Assembly: GCA_018136815.1 (NCBI GenBank)
Contig: CM030931.1
Span: 1,043,511 to 1,107,510, forward strand
DNA length: 64,000 bases
From: Isochrysis galbana
Taxonomy: Eukaryota > Haptophyta > Isochrysidales > Isochrysidaceae
Direction: 5' to 3'
Positions within the stretch are counted from its first letter, which is position 1; the number at the start of each line of letters is the position of its first letter. Shown piece after piece: positions 29,770 to 41,927 of the stretch. A model generated the notes under the pieces. That model had not been told where the DNA came from and searched no databases. It was given only the letters and a program-made list of their open reading frames with translations. Position numbers and translations under genes: made by a program.

Positions 29770-32129
29770 CTAGTAGATATGCCAAAAGAAATCTGTTGGA
29801 CGAGCGTTTTCGAACTCGGAGAAACGTTTCATCTCTTGCCCCTCCTTGGACGGCCAAAACGTCCTTCCCATGTCTTGATCCCACAACTTGCGCCATTCGT
29901 TGGCTGCAATATTTGCCGCATCGCACGGAGGGCCACTGCAGTGCTTTTCCTGAGAGGAAACATCGATCCAACAAGTTTGCCAACAAGGCACCGCACTCCG
30001 ACCCTGAAGCAAGTCCATAGGCCTGTCGATGCCCGGATCCTGCGTCCATATGCGTTGACACCGATACTTTAATTCGTCGGGAGCGAATTGGGGCCACAGC
30101 GGCCAACATCCAATCTGCATGAGGGCCGAGTCGGTAAGGATATGCTTGAGTAGAAGATTACTTGGTTCATGGGAATTCGAACAAGCATGCTCGCGCGTGC
30201 TAGCGTTTGCCTGGAGAAAGTGATGCAAAAGCCACGAGGCACGGCCCTAGCTCCCTCTTCATGCACGACCCTAGCTCCCTCTTGATACAAGAGTGGGGGG
30301 GGGAATTGATGGCAAGCTGCGTTGCACACACCAAATCTTTTTCGGGGACGACATCTCCCGAACAATTCTCACAAGAGTAGCGCGCCCTCTCGTGCGGCAT
30401 GTACCATACGCTTGTCTCATCGACACGCCAAGGCGGGCCACCGCCTGACGAGACGGCATAGTTGCGTTGTAGCATGCTACCCGTGATGCGCCCCATCTCA
30501 GAGTGTGGACGACGTTTTTGTGCTTCAGCACGCTAAAAACATTGGGCCAGTGAGCACACGTGACATGCGCACGAATAGCTGTCTCTGCTTGAGGAAGCAA
30601 TTGAAGTCTGCACACGGAGGTTTGCTCCAGCACGCTGTGCGCTCCATCTTTACAGTATGCGCATTTCACCTGTTCGAGTACATGGCCCTCCTTGCGCAAG
30701 ATTTGCAATCTTGCCACATCGGTTGCAAGACTACCGCCGTACCTCTCTTCGAACATCCTTCGAGCGGAGAAGTAAAGTGTCTCATCCATTGTCAAGCGCG
30801 AGCACAGTCTCTCGAGGATGTCCTTGGCACTGACGGAATTGCATGCCGCCTCGTCGTATTTGGCATCTTGCGCCTTTTGAGACTTCAAGAATCCAGGTAC
30901 CATGCATGGGCCATATCCTCGGCACTCCATCATGCCGGGTTCCCCACGTGTTGACGAACGCCCTTTGCGACGTTGGTGATTCGCGGCATTTTCCTGCGAG
31001 CCTGCCATGCGCTTCGTCAAAAGACGATGCAATGCTCCACCAGGGAGTGCAGCGCCATCCGCCCCGCCACTAAGCAATGTGGCGCATGAATGATTCGTCC
31101 ACAAGCGTTGCGCGGCCTGCTGAGCGACGGTGTGCTCCGCCACTACTTGCATGCGATACGCGGGCGATTGAAGCCCGACTAAGTCTGTTAGAGCAAGTAC
31201 GAATTCGTCAAAAAGCTCTGTAACTCCAACTAGGTCGAAAGAGCGCCACATGAATGAGAGGGCCGATTCGTGTGCCCAACTCAAAGGTGGTAGACGGGGT
31301 CCATCATGACATGTAAGGCCTAACGCTAGACGAGCCTGTGACATGCAGCGGAGGAAGTGCAGGTGGCGCGAGAGGCTATTTGAAACGGGCAAGCGTGTGG
31401 GTTGGGTAGTACGCCCGTATTCAATGACAAGGCGAGCCGCAAGACCTGACAGTCGGGAGGGTTCGACCAAAAACAAAGAGGCACTCGATGGTTCACAAAA
31501 TGATAGTGCCATGACAAATGCTGCAAAAGCGGGTGACGGAGTAGAGTGACAAGGCTACACTGGCAGCCAGAGGCGCGAAGTCGCTGGCGTAAGAACAGGA
31601 GGTCCGGCATAGTATACTTCAAAAAGAATGGATGGTTGAGGTGGCCACCAATGTGAATTTCCACTGCCAAGCGAAGCCCATGCAAACCGCCCGGAGTGCG
31701 CAGCGCATGCCAGAGCTTGTGGTAAATCATTTGCATCTGGAATTTGTTGAAGCGGTTGACGAATGAAAAGAAATCGTATTGACCCAGTTGAGCTGCTCGC
31801 TGAAAAATCGATCTAACCGTCGTGCCACCTGTCTTTTCTAGGTGATGGAAAAACACCACTGAGCAATTGGGGAGTGGCAACACTGCCGACCTCCCTCTCC
31901 GAACCTCGTCGCCGAGGTTCGTCCGCGTTGCCGAGCGCAACCTGACGTTGCCGTTAGCCACCTGGCTCTCTGGCGAAACACTCCGTTCGGGATGCTGCAC
32001 GGGGAGCGGCCGCGGCAGTAACTGGACCGGTGCGATGGCAGGCCCTGTGCTCAAGCTGCCCCAACTCATGAGAAGGCCAGCTAGGGTGCAGACGAGAGCC
32101 ACGATGGCGATTGATCGGCCGACCGCCAT
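29770..32129 (-). CDS. Membrane-anchored sulfotransferase, multi-exon
   Basis: From ATG 32129 the protein starts with a signal anchor (SIAIVALVCTLAGLLMSW), then FFHHLEKTGGTTVRSIF, the 5'-phosphosulfate loop that binds PAPS, and LVTLLRHPLLQHLSWHYHF, the 3'-phosphate site. The frame then shifts. A GT-AG intron at 31336-31445 (phase 0) joins NPPDCQ to ARLALG, as usual in this family, and reads on to FDLVGVTELFDEFVLALTDL. A ribosomal frameshift is therefore unnecessary. The frame stays open to about 30500 with a Cys-containing tail. Further frames at 30200-30496 (YSCENCSGDV) and 29770-30205 (acceptor TTTCTCCAG; LMQIGCWPLWPQFAPDELKY) may be 3' exons, but their joints are uncertain. A Golgi type II enzyme sulfating glycans is the likely role. 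Confidence 0.7.
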
Positions 32130-32366
32130 CGTGCGGCTAGATTGCTGCGCTGGTGGTCCGGCCGGCAGAGCTGACGCCGAGCCGTGAACAGGCGAACACA
32201 GACTTGTAGCTGAACGGCGCGACTGGTGTCGCCTCGCAGAGTCCGCGCGCTGATCCCGCCCGCCCGCCCGCCCAAACCAAACCATGGTACGCAAATGTTT
32301 CACCGCCAGGAGGAGCCAGCCAACATGTTCGAGTTTTCTTGTCCGTGTCGATCAGGCCAGGCCTAT

Positions 32367-32964
32367 TAGGCCTGAGCCAAAATATGTACTGATTTTTCTA
32401 CATATTTGGGTGGGCTTTCGGCCTGTACAATTTTTACATATTTACTACATATTTGGGGGCGCTAGCCGCCGTGCGCCGCAAGGGTCGGGGGGGAGGGGGG
32501 CGATGGGGAGTTATAATGGGAGCCGGGGGTTTGCGATTGCGAGGGGGGAGATTCGTAGATTCGTAGGGGTGCATATGCGTATGTGTCTAGGGACAACCCA
32601 CGTCAAGGCGTACGGGCAGGTGCGCTAAGGGGTGTCGTGATAGTACCGGGCTAGTGGGAGTAGTGGTACTAACGCTCAATTGTTTTATTATTATTCTTTC
32701 ACCGAATACCGCGACGAAACTAATGTTAAACGTCGGTGCCCCCTCCGCGAGAATCGCGGAGAGGAACGGACGAGATGGAGGCAATCATCGAATGAATCAC
32801 CAAAGGAATCGAAGCGGGGGGGGGGGGGGGACAGCGCGCGGGGCGGGAAAGCGGACGACGGCCGGAGGAAACGAACCACGCGCGGAGGAAAAGAACCTAC
32901 ATCTTACATATTTGCATATTTGGGGCCACGAAAAACTACATATTTTTATTTTCTCTCAGGCCTA
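32367..32964. mobile_element. hAT-like element, ends TAGGCCTGAG
   Basis: The inverted ends TAGGCCTGAG (32367) and CTCAGGCCTA (32955-32964) enclose CTACATATTTGGG clusters on both sides. The 8-bp flanks (AGGCCTAT and TTTGTTCG) do not match, so the ends may be rearranged. Repeat 32490-32690 lies inside. No transposase. Confidence 0.6.
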
Positions 32965-33181
32965 TTTGTTCGTCGCCATGTAGCGCTCCCCCCCCCAAGA
33001 TGTGCTCTATGCCCCTTCCCCTTGAGACTTGCACCACGATGTAGCACCCCGCTGCTGGAGATGCGCGACGGTGTCAATCGCCGCATGGCACACATATCAC
33101 ATATTAGTACTACTGCTACTAATAATTTTAGATTTCGTATTTTGGCGCAATCTTTCTCTGCCGTCGATAGCTGGATTTCAG

Positions 33182-34603
33182 CTATCGGCTAGCTTTCGTC
33201 ACAACATCGAACATTTCTGACTGAATGCCTAGGATCGTGCTATAATCCTGATCGACTTGAGTTTGGGGTCCGGCTAAAAGCACTAACCCTGCACTTGAAC
33301 TAAGATCAACAGTCAATGAAACTTCTTCGCCGGGCGAGTACTTTGGATAATACTGGAGCAGTGACGGGAGGGCGTAGATAAGGTCTTGGTGGTGTAGCGT
33401 TTGCAGCACGCCTTCGACCGAAGATACAAGCTTCACGAGTCGGCCAGCAAATTTGAGGCGGCTGGGAGGCATCGATGGAATGGCCTCCCAGTTTGCACTA
33501 TTGCAGAAGGCATCGAGGGCAGAGCCATACATTGTGTATCCGATGCATTTAGAGGTGAGTGGCAAGAAGTTGACGCCATTGAATCGCCCTGCGTTTGCTT
33601 CCACCAAGACAGGTCCACGTGAGCTATCCCTAATTTCCAGGTGTGACGGTCCCCAACGCCACCCTAGCACGCCAAGTGCAGCCATCGCATAATTGCATAT
33701 TGCTCGCTCACGAGGTCCTTCAACGCCCCTAAGTTCGTCGCAGAAGTAGACGAATGGTGCGCCATTCACTGGGCGCTTGTCGTACCGCCAGAGAGCCACA
33801 ACCTTATGCTCCCCGTTGCGAGAAACAAGGTCCACCGCCCACTCATCACCATCAATCATCTCTTGCAACAAGGCATCCCCCGGTGCCACCTCTTCATGGT
33901 CCAAAGAAGCCGCTTCAGAGAGCAAGAAAGTGAGCATGTGCTTCACCTCAGCGTGTGAATGGGCGAGGCCAACACGGAGGGAACCCTGGCCCCGCCGTGG
34001 CTTGACTACTGCACGCAAAGGTTTGCCTAGGGTGTTGAGGAATACTTCAGCTTCTGGCCATGACCTGACCACCGCTTGGTGGGCTGACGCTAGTCCAGCC
34101 GCAGCAAGAGTACGGTGCGTCAGGAACTTATCTCTGCGCGCAACATTGCGCCCATTACTCCGAGTCGGCACAAGCACGTCTTGCAGCCGCTCTGCCGTGG
34201 CGAGCCCCGCATCAGAACCGCACAGCACCCCCAGCAAGTCTGCGCTCGTATGCGCACCGAAGATCCCGTGAGTTGCTGCCCATGCAACCTCATCCCCCGA
34301 ATACGGAGCAACATGCTCCTCAACTTCGGATCGGAGAGACTCGTACAACTCCTCGACTGCCACTCCGAGATCTGCGGCCCGCTCCTGTGCAGCGTTTACT
34401 GCTGCCTCGAGCACCGTCGAAAAATATGGCCGGCTCCACACCTCGACGCACTCCACCCCCCTGGCGCGGCATGCATCCAGCAGGATGCGTCGCTCATAGT
34501 CGACGGGGTCGACGTAGATGAGAGTCGGTACCTTGCGCGTGCTGTCTGTCCACGCCGGTGTCGACGACGCGAGTACGCCGAGGCCAGCGAGGAGCGACCG
34601 CAT
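33182..34603 (-). CDS. ATP-grasp domain ligase
   Basis: A 473-residue single-exon frame from ATG 34603. Residues 25-60 resemble the pre-ATP-grasp Rossmann unit (TLIYVDPVDYERRILLDACR). The ATP-grasp fold has AVVKPRRGQGSLRVGLAHS (nucleotide-binding Lys and glycine loop), LLQEMIDGDEWAVDLVSRNG, a central ALWRYDKRP, and GPSHLEIRDSSRGPVLVEANAGR with the acidic and Asn metal ligands. The arrangement is like bacterial L-amino-acid ligases and related ATP-grasp enzymes that join a carboxylate to an amine through an acylphosphate. The substrate cannot be inferred. The intronless frame may point to acquisition from bacteria, but that is inference. The hydrophobic N-terminus could be a targeting sequence. 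Confidence 0.85.
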   Translation of the reverse strand: MRSLLAGLGVLASSTPAWTDSTRKVPTLIYVDPVDYERRILLDACRARGVECVEVWSRPYFSTVLEAAVNAAQERAADLGVAVEELYESLRSEVEEHVAPYSGDEVAWAATHGIFGAHTSADLLGVLCGSDAGLATAERLQDVLVPTRSNGRNVARRDKFLTHRTLAAAGLASAHQAVVRSWPEAEVFLNTLGKPLRAVVKPRRGQGSLRVGLAHSHAEVKHMLTFLLSEAASLDHEEVAPGDALLQEMIDGDEWAVDLVSRNGEHKVVALWRYDKRPVNGAPFVYFCDELRGVEGPRERAICNYAMAALGVLGWRWGPSHLEIRDSSRGPVLVEANAGRFNGVNFLPLTSKCIGYTMYGSALDAFCNSANWEAIPSMPPSRLKFAGRLVKLVSSVEGVLQTLHHQDLIYALPSLLQYYPKYSPGEEVSLTVDLSSSAGLVLLAGPQTQVDQDYSTILGIQSEMFDVVTKASR

Positions 34604-34662
34604 CGGTCGCGGCGCGGCGGCAAAAGCGCTGAATGCGGATGAAATGCTCTCTAGAGAGTGAA

Positions 34663-34760
34663 CGTGTCAGAGTTTTCTTGTTGTCCTGGTTTAATCCTAG
34701 TGCTGTGGGACCGTGCCTCATCGGCAACGGAGCCCCTACCCCGCGATGGGGGTGTGCGCG
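34663..34760 (-). promoter_or_regulatory. Shared upstream element of the ATP-grasp gene
   Basis: The most complete copy. In gene orientation: CCCCATCGCGGGGTAGGGG, CTCCGTTGCCGATGAGGCAC, GGTCCCACAGCACTAGG, ATTAAACCAGGACAACAAG, AAAACTCTGACAC. It ends 60 nt before ATG 34603. The likely transcription start lies at its downstream edge. Confidence 0.62.
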
Positions 34761-34852
34761 GTTGGTGCATGGCTCGTCCGGTGTATGTGGCTAGGGATGC
34801 TAGCCAACAAGACCTCTTACAAGACTACAATTTCTAACGTGGTACCCCCGCC

Positions 34853-35109
34853 GAGAGACCACCCCAACTTCAACTTCTACAACTACAACCATATAGCGCG
34901 CTCGACGACGCCGCTCAAGGGTATAACACCACAACGAATAAACTCGACAAATTCGTTGAAAATCTTTTCTTCGACTCAGCGACCGCCGACCGCGCCACAC
35001 GCTCCTCCAAGTGGTGGGATCTGGACCATATGGCCAAATCACTCAACAACTTCAGTGACAGCCACAGCCAGAACCGCCCGCACTCGACAGTCGGTTGCGC
35101 AAACCCGTA
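34853..35109 (+). pseudogene. Transposon-like coding fragment
   Basis: The frame reads DDAAQGYNTTTNKLDKFVEN, then FFDSATADRATRSSKWWDLD, then HMAKSLNNFSDSHSQNRP, and stops at 35107. Composition is protein-like and unlike the flanking GC-rich filler. I infer a gag-type or other element protein from its setting beside the gag-like frame, but recognise no domain. No ATG in frame. Confidence 0.35.
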
Positions 35110-35293
35110 GTCTTAAAGACTACCGGGTTGTCTTCGGGGGGGGGGGAAGACAACGGAATATGTCTGCCTCCTTTGCCGCCTTCTGGGCAACGGTCGAAGC
35201 CTCGCCGATCTTCCCCAAGGTTCGCTCCCTCCCCCCGAGGGTCTCCCCTGTCATCTCCCCGCTTGGGGTGCCCAGGTTTGCCCTGACAACCCA

Positions 35294-36648
35294 CTAAACA
35301 GGGCGCACAACCCATAGGGTCAGGGAGGCTCGGCGCCCGCCATTGCGCGTCGGCGAGATCCGATCGTCGGGGCAGTCCGTCCGAGGGAGCAATGGCAGTG
35401 CCCCTGGTAGCCCTGCCCGGCTACCGTGATGGCCTGGCTTAGACTTAGAGGCGTGGGGCCGGAGAGATCGGCGAGAATTAGAATGTAAACCTTCGGGGGC
35501 CATCATAGACGGCCGTCCCTCCTTAGTATGATAGCTTTTGCCTGCGGTGGTATAGTTGCCACCCTTGGCGCGGCGAGGCTTGCGGCGTGAGTCCGTAGAC
35601 TCGGATGACCCATCGGACTCCGAGTCGCTGGTCGACGAGTAGTTGGACGAACGCGGGCTAGAGACCGGAGACGAGGACGAGGAGGACGAAGAAGTAGGGG
35701 AGCTATAGCGGCGGCGGCGGCGGTCCTTCTTCTTGTCTTTATGAGCCTTTTTAGATTTCGATGAAGAGCGAGGGAGCGGCGGTGGCGGCGGCAAAACAAC
35801 TTCGCCGCCATCGTCGGATGGAGGTGGGGGCGGGCTGGTTGCCTGGACTGGAGCGGGAGGGAGTCGGCCCCGCTCGATCGCGTTGGTGACCGCGGCGAGC
35901 TGCTGAGAGAATTGCGCGGCCATGGACTGCATGAGCTCGATATAGCGCAGCTCGACGGGGTTGAGCCCCGGTGAAGCCGAAGAAGTTGGCGGCGGGACCG
36001 TAGCAGACGGTGGAGAAGGAGAGAGATGAAGAAGGGAGTCGGGCAGCAGGCCCGGGGCCTCCTCACAACGAGACGGCTGACTTGGGGCGACCGAGGCGAC
36101 CGAGAGGCGTTCGAGCGAGGGATGGTAGGGCTCATAGGCGGCCTCCGAGTCCGATGGCAGGGGTGGCGGTGCCTCGAGGCATGCGCGGGACGAGTGGAGG
36201 GATCCCTCCAGAGGATTATCCTCACCCTGGAAAGACTCGGGCTTGGACCCGTCTCCGACGGACTCCGGCGGTGAAGGCGGAGATGATGGCGGAGGCACCG
36301 CAGAGAGATCAGGAGGAGAGGCGAGGGAGGGCATCACCTCCCCCTGTGAAGGTGGTGGTGGATGACCGTCCGAAGAGGAGAAAGGGGGCAGGGCAGGCAT
36401 GATGCCCGACTCTGCAGAGGTGGGGGTGACCCCCATTGAGACGTCCAGCGCGGGACGCACCGGATAGGATTCTACACCTGACGAATTGGGCTGGCCCATA
36501 GGGCCTGAGGGCAATGAGGAAGGATGCATGCCGGCGGCAGGCGCGGCGGAGGAGACGACTTCAGAGGTGCTGACGGGCTGAAGCCCGTCAGCAGAGGAAG
36601 GCGGGCAGGCGGGCTTGAGCGAGGGCGAGGACGGCGGCGAAAGCGACA
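35294..36648 (-). CDS. Ser/Pro-rich gag-like protein of a dispersed element
   Basis: ATG 36648 opens a 451-residue frame (MSLSPPSSPSLKPACPPSSA). It has a long Pro/Ser-rich region, a short helical segment (LRYIELMQSMAAQFSQQLAA) at about residues 215-250, a Lys/Arg/Ser-rich segment (SKSKKAHKDKKKDRRRRR) and a basic tail. Its N-terminus recurs at 19055, 23466 and 57605, so it belongs to a mobile family. The leader upstream (36650-36780) is also conserved at 18930-19050. No zinc knuckle, protease or polymerase is linked. Gag of a Ty3-type element is my best guess. Confidence 0.5.
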
Positions 36649-36879
36649 TGGAACGAGCGGCGAAAGGCGAGGGTGAGTGTGAGGAGGGCTGTGGTGGCAG
36701 GGGCTGGCGAGGTGAGGAGGGATTGTAAGGTCTGAGTGTTACGAGAGCGAGAGCGACGAGAGCGAGAGCGACGACGGATGACGACTGACGACAGGACGAC
36801 GGACAACGACACCCAGGAAAACACCCCGACTCTCGCCCCACGACTTTCTCACATAACTCGACTGAAATCAAACCCAAAC

Positions 36880-38150
36880 ACTCCGATCAGACAACAACGG
36901 ACGACGATCAAAGGGCGATCTGTCGGCGATCTTGTCTGGAACGGGAATCGCACCATAACGGAATCGAGGGGCAATCTTGCTACGCAGGATTCCAAGAGAC
37001 CTACCAAATAAGACGAAAGGAGTGCGATGTGCCTAAGGGGGAGATGCGAAGAGGTCGCAAATTAAACCTGATTGCCCCCAGAAGCAGATAAAGAACCGCA
37101 GGGGAGATAGCAAATTAAACCTATCTGCGAGGCGCCTGGGAGGAAGAAAGGTGGGGAAACTTCCCTTCTCTTTCGAGAGGAAGAGAGAGGGCGCTCCACA
37201 ACCCACGATCCCATGCATCCAAGCGAAGCTTTTGACCGAGAACGAGAACGAGAGAATTATAACGATAAATACCGAACGACGAAGAGAAGAGCGAAGCCTA
37301 ACGAGTGTCGATTCGCGAATGCGACACCCCCCCCCTCCCCCCCCCTCTCTCCCTCCCAGTCCCACTCCGTTGCGCCGCGCCGCCCTCCCCTCAACCTCTC
37401 ACACCTCTTTCTAACCTGCACACGTGGATTATTTGGTAAACTGAAGCATCCAAATGGCTGCTTCGCCCCCGGGCCTACTTTCTCCATAATTCCATACTAC
37501 AATCTCGACCTATTGTGTTGAAAATGGGTGGGAAATGTGGGGAAGGATGTCCCTGAGGCTCCCCCAGCACCTCATGGGCACCCGTCAAGGCGATGGCGAG
37601 CAGGGACGAAATATGTCGTTTGAAGCATCCATTTGCATGCTCCGGCAGTAAACAGTTAAAGATTCTGTGAACAGGCCCGGGATACCTATTTTTCGGCGGG
37701 CGGAGCTCTCGCTCTCGTCGCCCGCCCCCGCGAAAGGGGCGTTTGTTTGTCGCCTTTGTTTGCGGCGGGGGAGAGAGAGAGGGGGGGGGAGAGAGAGGGG
37801 GGGGGGGGGGGCATGGGGCGGGGGGGGGGGGGGGGGGGGGGGGGGCAGGCAATGAAGGCAGAGAGCGCCCGCCCGCCGCACGCACGCACACGCTCTCGCT
37901 CGCGCCCTCTCCGACTCGTGACGTGTGTGTGTGGGAGTCCTCTCTACGCGAGAGAGACCACTAAAAAAGTCGTCCTCCCACCTGGGTAGTTCCGTCCATA
38001 CTTCTCAAATATTAGAATAAAGAGGATCTCTTTCTATATGTAGGAATACCTGGTTGATCGGATTGCCCGCCTCGATTTCACCTTGCGTCTGCTTTCCTCG
38101 TCGGGTGGAGGGAGCACAGCGAGCAGAACCTGGCCAAGGGAGCTCTCCAC
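36880..38150. other. Leader and GC-rich filler, no supported gene
   Basis: 36880-37160 is probably the 5' leader of the gag-like element. 37660-37740 matches 27390-27450 on the other strand. 37770-37850 is an almost pure G tract with interspersed GAGA. The P450 promoter must lie in the last 150-300 bp. Confidence 0.4.
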
Positions 38151-38166
38151 GCAGAGGGGGGGAGCA

Positions 38167-40970
38167 ATGCCGAGTGCGCCGACAACGAAGCCGCCCTCGA
38201 GCAAGTATGTCGCCATCGCGCGTACCAAGGCCATCAAGAAGTCTTCTACATGGGGCAACATTGAGGATGTGGTGAACGCTCCTCTCATTGGGGTGCGCAC
38301 TGCTCTGTCAGCGTGTGGGGCGGCACCATGCTCTGTCAACCTTTCGTGTGCTCACCACTCCCGGCCTCTCAATTGATTCAACGGCATCTGGCAGGTGACA
38401 CCTGATGCGAGTTGGCTCTCCGTCATCTTCATGTGGCTATTGCTGCCGATCAACGTTCTACAAGCACTTGTCGCCGGTCTGGTTCAATTTGTTTACCGGG
38501 ACTTCACACGATGGGCCGACCTGAGTTACCGTTGTGGCCGCCCATTGGTTCTTGCATGGGTGTGGTGGCGCTACCTTCTGACCGGACTTGTGGTACTCTT
38601 CTCCCAGGGCCGCTCACGCCTGTCCATGTTCTTATGGGAGTGGCGCTCTTTCGGCAGCGGCGACTACTTCTACCATGGTGAAGGCATTTGGTGCTGGAAA
38701 TATCCGCAGGTTGAAGAGATCACACGCTCACATCAAGATCGCAAGGCGGTACGCAGCACGTGTACGCTTGCCTTGGGAACGGCGGCTGTCCTACTCATTC
38801 GTTCGACATTTCGTTGACAAGACCCATCATTCCACTCCCTACCCACAGGCATTTGGTTGCATCGCTGCCCCAATGCCCGATGTCTTCCCTCCCAGTGCTC
38901 TCATCTTCTTGCCCAATACACGTCCTACCTATCCCGACGGCGCACCGATTCCAGACAAGACTGTGAAGGACTCGGAGTGGTGGGCAATCCGTTCCGCCAT
39001 CATGACTCACTTTTTGGGCCCAGGTAACAAGGGATACTTTCAGCGTGTCACGGGCATGAAAGCTTATCTGCGGGCAAATGGCATCAAGGCGGACTCGTCA
39101 AAGCTCGCCGATGCGGCATACCTCAATTCTCTTGTCGTTCGGTAAGTTTCTAGGGCAAAGATCATCCTGCGGCCACTGGCCTCAATCGCCAACTCACATC
39201 TTTGTATAGTGTCCTTGTTGAGTGAGACCTCTGATCACTTTTGCACATGTCATGCGAGGCATGCTTAGTATCATGATGACGTCATGTCTACTTGGCTTTG
39301 CTTCCCTAGGTGCATATTCTACGTGATCTTCGGTGATTACAATTCCAAATGGTTGTCTGATGACGACGTCGCAACGCTGACAAACTGGCGCAACTATGCT
39401 ATATTTTTCGTGCTTCCACGCTTGCTGCAACGCTTCTTCTTCAACCTCCTATCAAACAAAATCAAGGAATTGCGGGTCAATCAGGTGCAGCTGCGCCTCA
39501 CCCTTAACGTCACCGAGTCCGGGAGGAGTCGAGAGCCTGCTGATATCACTGTCTTCTCAGCAATCTGCTTGCTCAATGCCACGCCACCTTAGCCGCCCTC
39601 GCCCGTACTTCTCCTTGGCTAGGCCCACATCATCGATCGCCTCCAGTTGCGCGAGCCCTTCCAGAAGATGAATCAAGACCTTCCGCGTGAATACCAACGT
39701 TCAACGGATGTGGAACTCATGGATCAAGTGCGAAGTCCACTATCCTCGCTTTCGCCGCATCTGGCCGCGCTGTTAGCCTGCTAGACCACAACAGATCGAG
39801 TCCGGACAAATGTGCTAGGTCGTCTCAACTCGCTTGGTGTATGAGAAGTAGCACACTCCACGCAGCGGCAAGACACACAAGATCTAAGACTCCTGCCCCC
39901 ACGTGCTGCGGCCAACACAGGTGATGTACGTGATTGGATTCGCTGGCATTGGTGGCACCTCGGCGGGTCTCAGCTCCACGGCTTCATTCCTTCTGGGCAA
40001 GACCGGCGAGGTGCGTGTTGCAGATAGCCCTATGGTTGGTTTGGTCTCCACGGAGTAGTTTGCATGCATTGTAAATTCATACCTTTCGGCCATTGCTTTC
40101 CCACCTTCTGCTGGAGCCACGTTTCCTGCGCAAGCCCCTTCTTTGAGCTTGAAACGATCAGTGCGGATGCCATGAGATGGCGGCCACGTTTTTTGACTCG
40201 CATGCCCTGAGATGTAAGTCAGACTTCCTTGCTCTTGGTCTGATCGTTAGTGGAACATCCCAGCCGTCTCGGTGCCAGGCGATCCGTAAGCACCACGCGA
40301 TTGAACCACAGCGTACCCCGCTACACCAGGTCCCATTAGATTTAGTCAAGTTTCCCCCGGGATGGAACCTCGACATCGCTCGACAAGAATACATCAAGTC
40401 GCCCCACAATTTTATCCGCGAGGTTTGTCGACTTGACCCACCTGTAACGTCGGCGACCACATCACTCAAGGAGGACGAGGAGGTACGCCCCATTGCATGG
40501 GCCCAATGGCCTTCACGGCTTGTCCTGGACAAGCAGAGCACATTTTAGAAATGAAGGCGATCGAACCCATCGCTTTGAGGCTCAAGGTGGCGACTGTGTG
40601 CTTTGTGATGGTCGATGTATGGTGCCACTGTCCACCTGCACAGGTGCTTTTGTACAACAACGTCGGAATCAATTGTTTGCCTGGTGTAAAGAAGCTCTCT
40701 TTCTTTCCAAAGGGGACCCTAAAGCAATATTGCATCTCAATGTCCAATCGGGACCCAGAGAAATTCGAGGATCCAATGCTCTTCAAACCCGAACGCGCCA
40801 ACCTTCACGAGGCGCTTACGTGGAATGGAGCTTTCAAGAACACCGTGCCCGGAGAAGATGCCGCAGTGTGCGAGCGTGAGGAAGAGGCATATCCACGTCT
40901 TTGCCCTGGCCGGCTCCTTGCTATTCACACCATTGAGGCCATCATCGATGTCCTTTTGGGCCGGGAATGA
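38167..40970 (+). CDS. CYP74-like cytochrome P450, about eight exons
   Basis: Exons I can support: 38167-38292, 38395-38748, 38849-39141, 39310-39484, 39623-39727, 39921-40010, 40330-40482, 40644-40970. All introns are GT-AG and all but one are phase 0. Together they encode about 540 residues; a further exon between 40010 and 40330 may be missing. Exon 2 has a membrane segment (SWLSVIFMWLLLPINVLQAL). Exon 6 is the I helix, GFAGIGGTSAGL, which lacks the usual acidic residue before Thr, reminiscent of CYP74 hydroperoxide-metabolising P450s. The K helix has FIREVCRLDPPV (ExxR). Then come SNRDPEKFEDPMLFKPER and the haem loop YPRLCPGR with the Cys ligand. A role in oxylipin metabolism without O2 activation is inference. 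Confidence 0.78.
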
Positions 40971-41510
40971 GAAGGACCATCTATCCCCAGCAAAAGCTCA
41001 TGCCCAATGTTGCCATCAATCTTCAAGATGCAAATTCAAGATCATGAAGGAGCCACCATCCGTTGGAGCCTGCCAATACGTGCGTAGTGGGATAAGCTGT
41101 CTGACGAGTAGCGCACCAAAGATTGCCGATGCGCGATTCTTGCCATTTGACTTGCCCTGTTTGATTGAGCAAATTGGCCTGGCAGAAAGCTCAAAAACGA
41201 GATCTCGCTCTTCAGGAGATCTCACTTAGTACCTCGGTTCCAAAGCCCAAGGACCTCGCAGAAATATCGTCGGTATATATAAAGCAATAGACACCCCGAG
41301 TTCAGGGGAAAGAGCGGGTACATCGGCGACCGTGTGGCAAGCGCGTCAGTGCATTTGGTCGGGCGCGCATACTCGAGTACCGCGAGAAAAGTTCGCGGTT
41401 CGTTTTGGAATAGTCAAAATAAGTGCACGCGGACAAGACACAAGACCTTTTACCAAGAGTGCAGAGTGGAGCGAATTGGAGAGCTGGAGCTGAGCCGGCA
41501 AGATGTCAGA

Positions 41511-41927
41511 AAAAAAAACCTTTTAATATTCTCGCCTCGCACGTGGCCACGGGTTTAACTGCTGTAGCCACGCCCACTTCCCTTCCTCTCCCTCGCTACC
41601 CGCCTTGCGGCATCTCCCCTCGTGCACTACTTGGGGCCCAGGTTGCTGGGGGGGTTAGGTTGGGCGGGGTGCACCGACCCCTAGTGGAGGTTCCCCGTCT
41701 TCCTCCTGTGCCTCTAGGCGGTCCGTTTCTCCTTGTGTCGAGTCGTGTGTGTCATCACATGGTGTGTTGTTCGTCTCTTGTGCTGTCATTGTCATTTTCG
41801 CGGCGTGGTTGTTTGTCGTTCTGTGGTGGGGGGTGCGTGCCAGGGTCTCAGGCGAGCCTCTCGGCAAGGCCGATTGCTTTTGCTACTAAGCCTAGGCGGG
41901 CGCTCATTTTTAGTGTTCCTTTGTCGT
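41511..41927 (-). mobile_element. LINE 3' end fragment
   Basis: Minus strand: the last codons of ORF2 (region of ACACTAAAAATGAGCGCCCG) followed by the 3'UTR, ending GCGAGAATATTAAAAGG plus eight T. At 41928 it is cut by the copia sequence. Confidence 0.7.

Noticed and set aside
31326..31512. Programmed ribosomal frameshift in the sulfotransferase
   Set aside because: A phase-0 GT-AG intron explains the frame change and yields the family-typical joint.
38047..38060. TACCTGGTTGATC resembling the 5' end of 18S rRNA
   Set aside because: Only 13 bases match; the sequence then departs (GGATTGCCC) from the rRNA consensus.
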